A DNA stretch of 64,000 nt, taken from the NCBI GenBank assembly GCA_023313575.1, contig JAJTTP010000008.1, positions 1,426,001 through 1,490,000 of the forward strand, given 5' to 3'. Source of the stretch: Eutypella sp. D-1. Its lineage: Eukaryota; Ascomycota; Sordariomycetes; Xylariales; Diatrypaceae. Within the stretch, counting starts at the first letter, position 1. Every line of letters starts with the position of its first letter. A model generated the notes under the pieces. It did not search any database. It was not told where the DNA came from and was given only the letters and a program-made list of their open reading frames with translations. This document shows, piece by piece, positions 1 through 12,331 of the stretch. The position numbers and the translations under genes are program-made.

Positions 1-2553
1 TCCCGTCTCGGGAAGCGAATGTGTACGTACTCCGTAACTCATCTAAGTACATATATAGGTACCTCAGATAGGTCAGGTACAGAGGATGGCCCATTTGACC
101 CGGTAGACCCAGTTTGAACCCAGCAAATCCAAAAGTGGTCAAGCGGCTCCCGCATCAGAACTCCGCTCCACCTTATACCCACTCTCCCATCTCCCATCGG
201 CCCCAGGATTTTGCTCCCGGGTCTACCCCTGCACAGCATGTGCTTCTATCATGGACCCCTACCCAACACCATCCCCTTTTGGTCACTACAACATCCACTA
301 TACATCCCTACCTTCTCCTTGATGTTCCTGTCTCTGTCCCTGTCTCTGTCCCTGGTTGTCGTCCCTTTTCCCACATCCATGCTCCCTGTCATTACCCTGT
401 GGTACGTATACTTAGCTAACTACTTTTACCTAGGGTAACTACCTAGGCCTACTTATTTCTGTCTGTACCTGGTATCGGTTCTTTCATGCTATGCTTCCGG
501 GGTCTGCGGTACTTCAAGGATACCTCCAGGGCCTTCCATGTTGACGGGTCTGATAGGAAAACATACCCGCTTCAAGCAGAATAAACAGAATAGGAAAGGC
601 ACCATCCGTGACAAGGCAGAAAAAAAGAAAGAATAGGAACAGGCATCATCGAGGTACCCTACAGATACCCTAAAGATACCCTAGAGACACCCTGCCGACA
701 CCCTAGAGAGAGGATCATCGTCATCAACGTACCATGAAGTGGAAGGCGACCTATTTTTTTTCTTCTTTACCTATCTCCTCCTTAACCTTGGAATCTTTCA
801 ACCGTTTTATCCCTCCTTTTCTTTTCGTTGCCGTTGCTATCTTTATCTTTTCCTTTCCTTTTTCCGTCTCCGTTAAGATACAACTCACCCCAACTTCCCT
901 GTTCCCGCCTAGTACGCATGTACAGGTAGTCAGGTGGTCTGGTTCCTGCAGGTCGTCGACTCGATACTTCAGACTTCCCGTTGTCTCTGTCCCCCACCCT
1001 AACACACACACTCTCTCTCTATCAACGCCGGCGGCCGTTGTATATACTTATGTTATCACCTTGAAAAATCTTGCTTCGCTTGTTCCACTTAGAGTCGTTC
1101 TTTCTCAGCGTTTCCCAGAATTCGAGATTCCAGGTTTCAGAATCCAGATACCCTCAACCCCCCTTTTTCCCAAGTGCCGAACTCAGATGCAGAATCGGCA
1201 GGCCAGCTTGGTGACCCTTCCGTTCAGAGATCTCCCGGTCCTCCCACCCTCCTTCCCGTCCCCGGAGAAGGACTTGGCATGACTGTCTAAGTAATAATTG
1301 TAATCGCATCGTCTCGAAAAGCAAAAGAAAGAGTGAAGAAAAAAACCCCAAGACTGGCTAATATCTTCGAGGTCTATAAACGAAACACTTCTGTCCGTCT
1401 GAGTTCCCGTCCCATGGACATATAAGTTAACACCCCGTCGCTAACGTTGCCAAGGTATCTTTTCCCGCCTCAGTTGTGTGACCTTACGGATCCTTCTTCA
1501 TACTACTGTACTTGCTTGGGCTTTTATTGGAGGCGTATCTTCAATTCGCCTGTCTGGCACACTTTTCAACGACTGTTTGACAAGACTCGCTCAGTGGATG
1601 CTATGCTTCCCTCGTGGTGATCACAGTCTTTATAATAGGTCTCCGACCCAACCTTCTTAGAGGTTCGCCACTAGTGCTCCAAAATATTCGGCTTGTCAGA
1701 ACCAACTTCAACAATACGTGGACGACTCCGGATATACCACCCAGGCTTGAGAACTGTGCTGTGTGATACTCACCAACGACTCTCGTCACATTAACTCCCA
1801 TTGGCACCTATTCGAGCCTTCGACCTAGGCCCCAGGACAAGTTTAGCTGGACAGTATATAGGATTCTCTGGAGTAGGGGATATCAACCAAAGTGCCCGTA
1901 CACTCTCGCCAGAGACCGCCTTCGATCCCTGTATTCGACTCGACATAGCTTCACTTGCTATCGCCATCGAACTCTTCTATCGACAAGATATACGTCCACT
2001 TAAAGTCAGCTCCGAATTTAATATTTGAATGCCGGTTTGAGCCTGGTTTACGCCTCTTCTTCAGTCATCGCCTGCCGCCTTCCGCTTTATACCCAATTCT
2101 CGAAAATCTGGATATCTCGTGGACTGGTATCTGCTTGCATTTGCAATTCCTTAGTTCAGCTACGCACTAGTGTATGCCACTGCTCCGCAATTTCCACAGA
2201 AACTCGACTCCATCTAATTTTATGTGCAGATACGACTACGACGACATCTCTACGAGTTACACGGCCTTTCTGATATTATTGCTGCATGACTTTTTTCTTC
2301 TATGTCAAGACCAGCGCACCACAATAAAACTCTCTAGTATGCTTATGCTCAACCCATTTGTTGATGCCAAGGGCTGTTTCAGTCTACCAAGGCCAACATA
2401 TGCCGTACATGGCGGCTTCAGTGGCTAACATAGGCACCAGAAACCAACACGCATCTTTCTCTCACAGACGGACTCTCGGCCCTTGAAGATTCGCACCTCA
2501 AGTACCAGTGACACGGATTGAATCTACTTAAAGCGACTTGCATTAGTTGAGAA
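1..2553. other. Upstream intergenic region, no supported gene
   Basis: About 2.5 kb precede the zinc-finger gene. I see pyrimidine-rich low-complexity DNA, a CTGTCTCTGTCC-type tandem repeat near 324-353, an 11-bp CCCTA-containing tandem repeat at 652-712, and AGGTACCT-type palindromes near 57-64. The open frames here, such as one of 182 codons at 734-1282, are biased in composition (runs of F, S, I, P) and show no recognisable domain. The region may carry a long 5' leader and promoter of the transcription factor; that is inference from position only. Confidence 0.5.
652..712. repeat. Tandem 11-bp CCCTA-containing repeat
   Basis: About five imperfect copies of an 11-base unit lie in tandem, with variants such as ATACCCTAAAG, ATACCCTAGAG and ACACCCTAGAG. 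The core resembles the fungal telomere word CCCTAA, but the unit length is 11, not 6. It lies in non-coding DNA. Confidence 0.7.
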
Positions 2554-4035
2554 ATGGATATGGACAACTCGACTCCACCAGCTCCTACCAGGATCAGTGA
2601 TGAGCGCAACCGCCGTCCTTGGCACTGCGAGTGGGAACAATGTGGCAAGGTGCGTGACGCGATCACCGCATTCTAGAATGGGTGGATCAGCACACAAAGG
2701 TGGATATTCGAGATGCTTACCAGGAGTCCAGTCATTCAATCGCAAATCAGATTTGCAGCGGCACTTCCGCATACACACGGACGAGCGCCCATACTCTTGC
2801 ACGTATCCGAACTGTGGCAAGGCCTTCATACAACGAAGTGCCCTGACGGTTCACATCCGAACGCACACAGGCGACAAACCTCACGCGTGTGCCTTTCCCG
2901 GATGTGACAAGCGATTCTCGGACGTAAGTGCAATCCATCCTGCCCTGGAAAACCCCAAGCTTTCGTTCTAATGTTCATGTAGTCGTCGAGTCTTGCCCGC
3001 CACCGACGGATACATACTGGCAAAAGGCCGTACAACTGTGCGCACCCAGGCTGCCAGAGGAGGTATGTCGATGTCCAGCCTCACCAAGGCTCAAAACTTA
3101 CACAAAATAGCTTCTGTCGGAAGACGACGATGGTTAGGCACCAGAAAACATCACACCAACGGCGTTCTCACTCTATGCAACCGCATGACACCTGCCCATC
3201 CGAGTCGGACTACAGCAGCCCTCGCTCCCCACCCCAGGATTCGGCGATGCAGTGGCCGGCTCAGCTATCTGGTGGACAAGATGGCCCTCAATTCCACGAG
3301 ATGCAGTCATCATCGATGAGTTTTGACGGACTGGATATTCACGGTCCATACAGCCATCCCCATGCCATCCCGGCGGCAACCTCGCATGCATTTCCAGGAC
3401 ATGCGATGCCCCGACAACACCCGTCGATCATGCTGCAGGGTTCCATGGGCATGCCGACGCGTCCCTTCTTCGAAGCGGATCAGAACAATCCAGGCGTTGC
3501 CACGATGAACACGTCAATGATCGCGTCTTACCCAATGCAGAGACCGCAGACCGGAGAGATCAGGTTAGAAATCCCGTCGACCTCCGCGCCTATGGTCGGT
3601 TCCGTGCAAAGTACCCCTGTACAGTTCTCGCCTAGTACGGTGCATAGCCCATCGGTACAGACCATGTACACGCATCAGCCCTCGCCGTACCTGCAGCCGA
3701 CCCAGAATCCCGTCGACCAGCAGTCCTTGATGCAGTACCCGTACCCGCACGATCCGACCGCGACCACGCCGCAGTCACTGCCGCACGACCTCTCGCCGCT
3801 CCAGGCGATACCCACGCCGCTGGCGGAGCAGCAGAACCACGGCAGGGCGTCTCCATCAGAGGGAGACTTCTACTCGCCGCCGCACGAGTCGCCATTCGAG
3901 GAGCCGCCGCGATACTTTGCGAACCCGGCCCTCCAGCACATCTACTTCATACCCTCGCCCCTGGACTTCTGCGGTGACAAGGACCCGAACGACCCGTCGA
4001 TGCAGATGCCGAGCGAAAGGATGAACACGATGTAA
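2554..4035 (+). CDS. C2H2 zinc-finger transcription factor (four fingers)
   Basis: Exons 2554-2649, 2732-2923, 2983-3062 and 3111-4035 give 430 residues. The introns (82, 59 and 48 nt) fall within the finger region, and splicing restores four consecutive C2H2 fingers with correct spacing. Finger 1 is CEWEQC with H-x3-H, fingers 2 and 3 are C-x4-C-x12-H-x3-H, and finger 4 ends in H-x4-H. Linkers of the TGEKP type (TDERP, TGDKP, TGKRP) separate them. After about residue 150 the protein is disordered and rich in Pro, Gln, Ser and Met, as in fungal activation domains. The start ATG at 2554 is followed at once by a short acidic N-terminus and finger 1. It probably acts in the nucleus as a sequence-specific DNA-binding regulator; target genes cannot be inferred. 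The fingers make the class certain, but I could not assign a named orthologue. Confidence 0.88.
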
Positions 4036-6799
4036 ATGATAACGTAGATGGGCAAACCCGGGGTTCCGCGCTCTGTTCCTCCACCCGAGGCATTGATGCT
4101 GTGCCCCTTGTCCACCATTCCACGCCGACATGCACACATCGCTGGAGCGCCACATAGCTGGCTATCCGCTGTTTATATCATGAGTACCACTACACACGCA
4201 CATATGCATATTCGACCTCTCATCTAATTTATAGCATTACCTCATTGATGTCCACGCATCAAGCGTTTACCAATTTTTTTTTCAATGTTCTATTCACAAC
4301 CCCAGTTTCATGTTCACTTATAACCCCCCTTCGCTCTGGAGAGATTCCCCATTCTTTCTCGCTTGCAGGCCTTTTCCTATTTTAGTTCTCTCATTTTAAT
4401 CTGGTATTCATTTATGGGGGTTTCTTTCCATTCAGCATGTGTTTATGGGCGGGTTGCATTCAAAAATAGGGGGTCTTGGGCTTGTTCTTTTTTTTCTTTT
4501 TTTTTGCTTCATCTCTTTTTCTTTTTGGTTGTCAACAACATATACCACCCTCGCGTCTTCGGATATATACCACGTAGTTCGGATTTCTTTTCGTCGTCGG
4601 TGCGGCCCGGCTTTTGAGGGTCGATGGGGAAGGGGAGGAGAGGGGAGGAGGGGAAGTATTCATGTCCGCGTGGTCTTTGTCGCCTGTCATGCGCTGGGCG
4701 AGCTGGGCGAGCCATTACAGCGCATGGCAAGGTAGAAGACAGTGGTCCTACTTTCGTCTTCCCCTTACCCTAAAACTTTCCAGTTTGATGTTCTCTTTTT
4801 TTCCCCGTCACATCTTTTTTATCACTATTTTGCAAGGAGTTCCGGTTCGGCTTTTGGGGAGATGGCATTGGTGGCTTTAACATTATAGCTGTTTATTCTC
4901 TTGGTTAATCTCGACGGCTTGTTTTGGCTCGCAACCCCCGCCATCACACACTTTGTATTTTTATACTATACCCCCGAAAGGCTTTTTTCATCGTGCGTCG
5001 CGCTGGGGGAGCAGGTAGATATGGTGGCGGAGTTCCGGGAGAGATGAGGAAGAAGGCATGATCCTTGAAAGCGAGGGATCAACTCACTTCGTGACGTGAA
5101 GGTCAAACATCATCAGGTCGCAAACGGAGTATGCGGAGGAATGACGGTAGCTACGGCAGCCGTCTGTGGGCGGGTTGGGGACTACGTAATTGTTAATGTA
5201 TGATAGTAGAAGAGGAAAAAAGAAGACGCGACCAGCATGCGAGCACACGAAATAAAGAAACGAGACCCAGAACGGTCGAATTGAAATCCTTTCAAGAACA
5301 TTTCACCCTACTGCCACCACGGCTTACATTCTTTCCAAGACTTGCCTATGTGATTATGTAGCTGGTGAAGCTTCGCTGGGCAGGCAGCCGGTGATTCTAT
5401 CAGGGTGTCTGCGGTGTCATCTGTGGGACTGGTTCTCTTCCTCTTGAAGAACATCTCGGCGCCCTCGCCCCCTTCGCCCCCATCCTAATGCGACGGTCTC
5501 GCATATTCATTCCCGCAATCGGAGATTGGCGATCCCAATCGCGGTTGGAGACCCGATGCCGACTCTCGTTCTGTAGATGAACTACACAGGTAGGTAGGCA
5601 ACCTATCGGGCTGTCGTTCTTTCAACACTCGTAGCTCATCTTGACCTGGCAAAACTTCTACTCCACAAGTCACTTTAACCCCCGAGACGTCGATAGGAGT
5701 GACATGATATATATCTTGCCATAGGGAATCGGATAATTCATGTTCTTCGGGTGGAAGCAGAGCGGTTGCGAAAGATAGCTCATGTTTGTCCTTGGCCTGT
5801 AGTAGGATGGAACATCATTATGGAGTAATTTGACCAAACGTAGACTTCCAAGCAATCAAATAGTCATGGACGATGGAACCGTTGCTGATAGAGACGAGCT
5901 CGCGCTCCCATCACCCACCTTTCTTTCTGCCCTGTTCCCCACTGACTCATCCCAAAACAAAGTACGGTGCATACTGGAAAGTCTCCGACGATTCCTGGTA
6001 GTCAAAGTAGAGACCTTCGCCGTTAGGAGTTTGTTAGGTGGGGATAGGATAGAACGGTCAGAGAGAACGACGTCGTGAGTCATCTCATTGTCTGACCAGA
6101 GCGTATCAACGTAAGACGGGTATGGGAAATCCCCTGGATTTAAAGAGGACCGTGAAGGTCCGGACATCGAAACGCCGGCAACAAGAGCCGATGGCGTTAT
6201 GGTTTTAGGGCCGGAAAGGAGGGGCGAAAAGGGGGGGAGGGGATGATGAAGAATTATCTCCGAAACGAAAACGGTGTTAGGGGGTAACTATGGAAAAGTC
6301 TAGGTCTCGGATGTCAAGAAGGTACTACGCATGTGCATCGCATCCATGGGATGAATCAATCCTCGAGGCTTCGGGTCATCATTGAACCTTTTCTAACCCC
6401 CCACCGTCCACCGACGGCTATGTTCGACCTAGAGAACCTTTCGGGCTATGTAATTCCAGGCCTCTTTGCACTAGTTTATCTACCATACTTCAGTAGGCCC
6501 TACCTAGTAAGGTAGCTAGTTGATCACCACCAGGCATTGGTGGATGGCGTTATGAAGACCGGACGAAAATCATAAAGGGTCTGTATATATATAACATGAC
6601 ACTTGCCAGCCCTAGAACTTTCGAGAGGGGTTTCGGTACAGCTTTCCCTTTCTCTTTTCTTCTCTTTCTCTGAACCAACTTTAATAGAAGGTGTAAAACA
6701 CTCGATTAGAATAGAATTCTAATATCGTGAAAGATTGTAACTTTCAACCTACGTCGCACAACGCATCCAAGAGACAGGACGCATAAACTCGACTTCATA
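4036..6799. other. Intergenic region, no supported gene
   Basis: This 2.8-kb spacer between two plus-strand genes holds T-rich stretches (4260-4540) that probably include the 3' UTR of the zinc-finger gene. Several chance frames exist, including adjoining minus-strand frames at 5670-6167, but none shows a domain or codon bias. TGACTCA lies at 5943-5949 and TGAGTCA at 6076-6082, far (over 700 bp) from the next start. Confidence 0.5.
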
Positions 6800-8122
6800 A
6801 TGACTAAAGTACTCCTGACAGGTTCGTCACTATTATTCATCAACCAACGATTTTACCCCGCCTAGACCGAACTGGTCCACCCCTCACCCTTCCCCCCTTC
6901 CTCCCCCCCTTCGCCCCCAAACTTGAACAGGAGCAAGTGGATCAGATCATACCTACCTAGGTAGATTTACAGGAGCGCGAAGCTAACATGAGAATATAGG
7001 CGGATCGGGCTTCATCGCCGGTAATTACTCCCCCCCCCCCCCCAACCGCCACGCCAACCTTTGCAAGAATAAAATAAAAAACCCTTTTTGCGAAACCCTT
7101 ACTAACATGTAGATTGTGTGACCCCACCGCAGCGCACCTCCTCGACCTGCTCCTAGAGCGGGGCTACGAGGTCGTAACGACGGTGCGCACGGAAGAGAAG
7201 GCCGCTAAAATCCGGGAGGCGCACCCAGGCGCGAAGCTGCGAACGGCAGTGGTGCCGGACATCGCGGCAGCAGACGCATTCGACGCCATCGTGGCGCAAG
7301 AAGCAGACGGGCTCACATACGTGCAACACACGGCGTCGCCGTTCCACTACGGGTGGACGGACGCGCGGACGGAGCTCCTGGACCCGGCGCTGGAGGGCAC
7401 GCGATCGATCCTGCGCGCCGTGACGCGGCACGCGCCCTCCGTGCGCCGCGTCGTCGTCACCTCGTCCTTCGCCGCCGTGCTCTCGGCCGACGCCCTAAAG
7501 GACCCCGCGCACGTCTTCTCCGAGGCCGACTGGAACCCGCTTACTTACGAGGACGGACTCCGCAGCGACAAGGGCACCGCGTATCGTGCGTCCAAGACAG
7601 TCGCGGAGCGCGCGGCCTGGGATTTCGTCGCGAAGGAGAAACCGGCCTTCGACCTCGTGACGATCAACCCGCCCCTCGTCTTCGGACCCCTCGCCCACCA
7701 CGTTCCCAACCTCGCGGCCGTCAACACGAGCAACCAGCGCATCGTGGACCTCGTAACGGGGAAATGGCGCGCGGACGCCGCGATCCCGGCCTCGGGCGTC
7801 TTCCTCTTCGTCGACGTCCGCGACGTCGCGCGCGCCCACGCCAACGCGCTCGAGGTCCCCGATGCCGGCGGTAAGCGGTTTTTTTGCGGTTGCCGGCCAC
7901 TACAGCAATCGCGGGATCGCGGATATCGCGCGCAAGCACTTCGGTGCCGCTGAGCTGAAGGACCGCCTCCCTGACCCGGATACCCCCGGCGGCGAACTGC
8001 CTGATCCGGTCTATGGCTTTGATAATGCCCGCGCTACGAAGGTCCTTGGTATTGAGTGGATTCCCTTCGAGAAGACTATCGTCGATACCATCAACAGCCT
8101 CCGTGCGCTCGGGGCCTTCTAA
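6800..8122 (+). pseudogene. NAD(P)-dependent epimerase/reductase (extended SDR, DFR/GRE2-like), frameshifted
   Basis: Exons 6800-6821, 7000-7020 and 7133-8122 rebuild an extended short-chain dehydrogenase of about 343 residues. The N-terminus reads MTKVLLTGGSGFIAAH, a Rossmann nucleotide-binding motif. Further on are the Ser of VVVTSSFAAVL, the catalytic Tyr and Lys of YRASK, and the INPPLVFGP segment typical of dihydroflavonol reductase and GRE2-like aldehyde or ketone reductases. The frame breaks at a run of seven T (7879-7885). Six T would continue as GKRFFAVAGHYSN and on to the family-like C-terminus ending at 8122; as written, translation leaves frame and stops at 7953 (about 287 residues). 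No GT..AG intron repairs the frame. It may be a recent pseudogene or a homopolymer sequencing error; everything else looks intact. The substrate is unknown. Confidence 0.75.
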
Positions 8123-9350
8123 GTAAAGAGGGAGGGGATTTTTGAGGAATGCGGGCGGGGCGCTGCTGTGATGGATGGGACTGGCTGCAGATGCTTACCT
8201 ACTTATTATATAAATGGGTGTTGCGTCGACAGACCGTCTCCGCTTGCTTATTGCGCGGCTTAAACGTAAACAAAAAAAAAATAGACAGAACATGAAGACC
8301 AGATAGGCGAGTATTAACAGACACCTAATACGTATGACATCGTACCGTGTCGTGTAGACTGCGTGCTTAAGAGGGACAGGACTGCCTACGCACACCTTGC
8401 GACTAAGTGAGTTGACTTGGTGTATCCATCCATCCATCCATAACATGCACATATGCATAGCGTGTAGAACCTTAGCTGTTGGTTGACTTGACCAACAATC
8501 AAGGCGTGTCTGGTGGGGAAAAAAGTCTCCCTGTCGGAAGGAACTCAAGGTTTTATGGCTTGAGAATACTTGAAGCCTTAATTCTTTTTCTAGGGGGGTT
8601 TTTTTTTTCCTTCGATGGGAGGCATAAAGATTGGTAGAATTGAAAGTAGCAGACAGGTTAAAGGCGACTGTGTTGCTATCTGTGTATTGCTGCTAGTTTA
8701 CCTATAGACAGCATCCTCTTCGGGTCAATACTTGTGTGCCGTACAATACACAAACTACTGCAGGTACCAACACTGGAGAACCATATACAGCGACAGCGGA
8801 GTTAAAGTTTACGAAGTAGGCAAGGGGCTAACCACGACACTGCTGCATTACAAGACACGGAATTACGGGGCATAAAACCACGTTTTTTATCAACTATTTT
8901 TTCTTTCCCTTTCTTTCTGTTCTAATGACAGCGAGAACACATATTATCCGGCAGAGCAGGCGGAATAACGATTAAGTCCACTCCTTTGACGGCACAGGGC
9001 ATTCCCCGTCCCCGGGCTGTTGTCCACGCGCGCGCGGAACAACCACCGGTTCTGGTATCTTTCCCTCATTAGTGCTGTCAAGTTGACCTGCCACTGCCCA
9101 GACACAAGAAGAAGAAAAAAAAGGTAATGCTATTGCGATTGCGGGGGACGATGTAGGTGATCGATCGAGTGCTCCTCACGTTGCTGCGGGCAACTGAAAT
9201 GGGAATATCCTTTTTTTCTCTTAAGCTCAGGGGTAGGAGCTAAGCTAGAGTTTTTTTTGGTTTGTTTTTTTACCACGGGATCTCGATATCATCTGCAGTG
9301 ATGTACTGCTCGGTTGACTGGGGTTTAGCTTGGCCTTCGGAGCCTTGGTC
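8123..9350. other. Convergent intergenic region
   Basis: This spacer lies between the 3' ends of the reductase gene and RPS0. It contains an ATCC microsatellite near 8427-8442 and T-rich tracts. The only frame of note, on the minus strand at 8195-8548, is low complexity at its C-terminus and shows no domain. I see no RNA gene. Confidence 0.5.
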
Positions 9351-9928
9351 CTACCACTGGCTGTCCTTGGCATCGGCAGCGCCCCACTCGGCAGTAGGGG
9401 GAGCGGCGGCGGCGTTGCCCCACTCATCGGCCTGACCATCCCAGCCAGCAGCGGCACCGGGCTGGGCACCGGCAAAGGCGGCGGGAGCGGCCTCCCAGTC
9501 ACCCGGGGCGGAGTTGACGAAGCCGGTCTCAATAGCGGCAGCGCCGACCTCCTCGGCACCGGGGACCTTCTCCTCCTCGACCTTCTCCTCAGCCTCGGCC
9601 TCAGGGTCGCGGTCTGTGAATTATCGGGTTAGTCTTCAGCAGTGATATACTAGAGCAAATAATCTTCAACATACAGAAGTACAGATCGGGCATGACCTCC
9701 CACGGAGCATCACGGGCAGCAATGGTGCCACGGATGCGGAGAACCTCACGAGCCAGGAGCCACCAAATGGTACCAATGGCGTGACGACCCTTGTTGTTGG
9801 TGGGGATGGCAACATCGACGAACTCGGTGGGGGAGTCAGTGTCGCAGAGGGCGATGACGGGAATGTTGACATAGGAAGCCTCCTTGATAGCCTGGGCATC
9901 GGTGCGGGGGTCGGTGACGATAATCAGA

Positions 9929-9960
<32 letters not shown>

Positions 9961-10403
9961 GGTGAAGGAACCGGGGGTGAAGCGACCGGCAATGGCGACG
10001 GCACCAGTGTGAGCGGCGAACTTGAGGACGGCACGCTGACCATAGGGACGGGCGGAGATGACACAGACGTCGGCGGGGTTGTCAACAGCGGCGATGACAC
10101 GGGCGGCGAGGACGATCTTCTCCCTGTGAAAGCAAGCAAGTTAGCATATATTGCTGCATTATATATCGCATAGTTCACTGTCGCATATCATGTGAATCAT
10201 ATTTGCGAATATTTGCGACAGCTGCTTCCATAAACATACCAGGTCTTGCCAATGTTGATCACATTGACACCATCAGCTCTGGTCTTCCAGAGATAAGGCT
10301 CCATGTGAACCTGCAAGTTCTTGGAACCCAGATGGGCTTGCGAGGCCAGGAGATACTCGATGTCCTGGGACGTCGCGTCGAAGACTTTACTACCGGTAGA
10401 CAT
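9351..10403 (-). CDS. RPS0: Cytosolic small-subunit ribosomal protein uS2 (40S S0)
   Basis: Exons on the minus strand are 10403-10240, 10123-9675 and 9613-9351, giving 291 residues, the usual length for fungal S0. The N-terminus ([11 protein letters not shown]) leads into the uS2 fold, with [20 protein letters not shown], the [14 protein letters not shown] strand, [20 protein letters not shown] and [11 protein letters not shown]. The C-terminal tail has the eukaryotic W-containing repeats ([25 protein letters not shown]). Splicing is in phase at both junctions (Trp and Tyr codons are split). The protein belongs to the 40S body and is needed for late 20S pre-rRNA processing. The gene is divergent from mitochondrial uS15m across 733 bp. 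Confidence 0.97.
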
Positions 10404-11136
10404 CTTGACTGTGGAATATTCTTCTTTTTTTTCTTCCTATGTGGTCGGGTTATAGATGTTATGATGATGATGAAGGGGTGAAGAGGTGAAGAGAAGAAAA
10501 AGGAAGAAGTGATGGTAGTGATGGAGGGGGAAAGCGTCTTGCGCAAATTTGGTCCCTTGAATGGTGAATGGTAGGTGGTGGTGGTGGTGTTGCGGTTAAG
10601 ACCTCCCGGGGCATAGGCTGGGCGAAGCTAAAAGTTCACGAAAGTTTGCATCCCACCTTGGAAAAAAATCACTTTTGTGGGAACAGCTAATGACATTATC
10701 CCACTATCAAGTGCGCATTCTGCCCTCGCTAAGATCGGAGTAACGCTAAGTTTCGTTATCGATAATAGGATACACTCAACCTTGGAACTGATAAGCTAGA
10801 TACTTAGGTATATGTACCTTATTCACATTCAGGTCCTGATTAGGCTGTCCCACTCACATTATGTACCTAGGTACCTGACCCGGCTACTACCCGGACGTCG
10901 GATTTTCTCCGTCTCCGTTTGAGATATCGGTGCCCCACCATTTCACCAGTGATAGCCCGTTGTAGAACTTGGAAGTCTTGGCAATGCCCTACCTAAGATC
11001 GGTAACCTTCCGGCCCTCTACCGATTCTGCAGCGAAAAAGTTGGTGATGGGCTCAGTCGATCGATTTGTATTGGAGCTCAACAATCAACCAACCATTGTG
11101 TCAACTTCGTCATAAACAATCACCTGCTCGCCCACA
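10404..11136. promoter_or_regulatory. Divergent promoter region between RPS0 and mitochondrial uS15m
   Basis: This 733-bp spacer separates two genes transcribed outward, so it must hold both promoters. It contains an AG-rich stretch next to RPS0 and a TACCTAGGTA palindrome at 10864-10873. No defined ribosomal-protein promoter motif could be assigned. Confidence 0.6.
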
Positions 11137-12331
11137 ATGCCACCCCGAATACCAGGCGTACAGCGTCTCGGTTCATTTTCATGTAAGTCGTCCCAGATGC
11201 ATTCGATCTCAATTGCGATACTACCCCCATTCCATTGGTGATGTCTTTTTTTCTTACTGACAAACCCCCCCCCCCCCCGTAGTATGTCTCCGACCAGCAC
11301 TGAAACCGCCGACGACAACCACCCCTAGCCTCCAGCTGCTGCCGGTAACGCAGACAGCATCGCTATCGGCGCAAGAAAAAAAGCGACTGGCGAAGCAGGA
11401 GCCGTACCGATGGGCGCAGATGCAGCAGCGAAAGAACGCGCACCTAGAGCGGCGGGCGCAGCTGGCAGCGGAGCGGAAAGCCGCGGCGGGAGACCCCGTC
11501 CGCGGCCTCCCGACCCCCTTCGTCGAGTCCTTCGATTCCGGCGGGCAAGCCCCGCTGTCCAAGCCCCGCCTCGACGACGACGGCAACCCGCTCGAGGAAC
11601 CCCACCCCTTGCCTACCTCCCCCCATATCCTCAATAACCTCCTCCATCGCGACGAGCTTGAGAACGCTGTCGAGAAAGCCCACATGTTTACCCGGCCCTC
11701 GAGCTTCGACCTCATCGACGGCGGACGCGGTCATAGCCACGAAGGCGACTCCGCCGCTACTGCTACTGCGGATGCTGCTGCTGTGGGTGATGGCAGCGCC
11801 GAGGAGGAATCGATGCTCTCGATTGCCGACGAGGCAGAAGCGCGCGCCGACCCCGAAGGCGAGCGACAGCGTCTAGCAGAGGACGAGGAAAAGCACGCGC
11901 GCGCAGTCGAAGCCGTACGACGGATCACGCACCTCGACGCGGGGACATCGAAGGACAGGAAACACGCGAACGTGCGCCGCATCATCGAGACCTTCGGCCG
12001 CCACGTCACGGACACCACGCTGCGCCCGCGTCCGCTGTCCCGGAACCAGACGCCCCACGTGCCGACCCCGCGCGCGGGCCCCGATACGGGGTCCAGCGAG
12101 GTCCAGATCGCGATCCTCACTGCTAAGATCCGCGCCCTTGCGAATGCTCTCGAGACTGGCCGTGGGTATAAGGATAAGTTCGGGAAGCGCAGCCTCCGCC
12201 TTATGGTCCATCGCCGCCAGCGCCTCCTTCAGTATATGGAGCGCCGGGAGCGCGGCAGCGATCGCTGGGTGCATATGATGCAGACCCTGGGCTTGACTGA
12301 GGCCACGTATAAGGGTCAGATCACGTTGTAA
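11137..12331 (+). CDS. Mitochondrial small-subunit ribosomal protein uS15m
   Basis: Exons 11137-11182 and 11283-12331 give 364 residues. The first exon encodes a short basic leader (MPPRIPGVQRLGSFS), and together with the next 40 residues (few acidic, several Arg and Lys) this forms a probable mitochondrial targeting sequence. The middle is low complexity and acidic. The C-terminal 100 residues contain the uS15 domain: SSEVQIAILTAKIRAL, then a KDKFGKRSLRLMVHRRQRLLQYM helix pair of the S15 rRNA-binding fold. The yeast counterpart is Mrps28. The protein binds the central domain of small-subunit mitochondrial rRNA. The intron ends in a 14-C run directly before its GTAG, an unusual acceptor. The start is set by the leader and by in-phase splicing. 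Confidence 0.92.

Noticed and set aside
734..1282. 182-codon plus-strand frame
   Set aside because: Composition is dominated by F, S, I and P from pyrimidine-rich DNA, with no domain and no gene-like splice context.
5670..6167. Adjoining minus-strand frames of 61 and 103 codons
   Set aside because: No domain, no clear splice joining them, and ordinary chance length for this window.
7871..7905. A 35-nt GTAAGC..TACAG intron to explain the reductase frame break
   Set aside because: It joins in the wrong phase, removes conserved residues and is shorter than other introns here.
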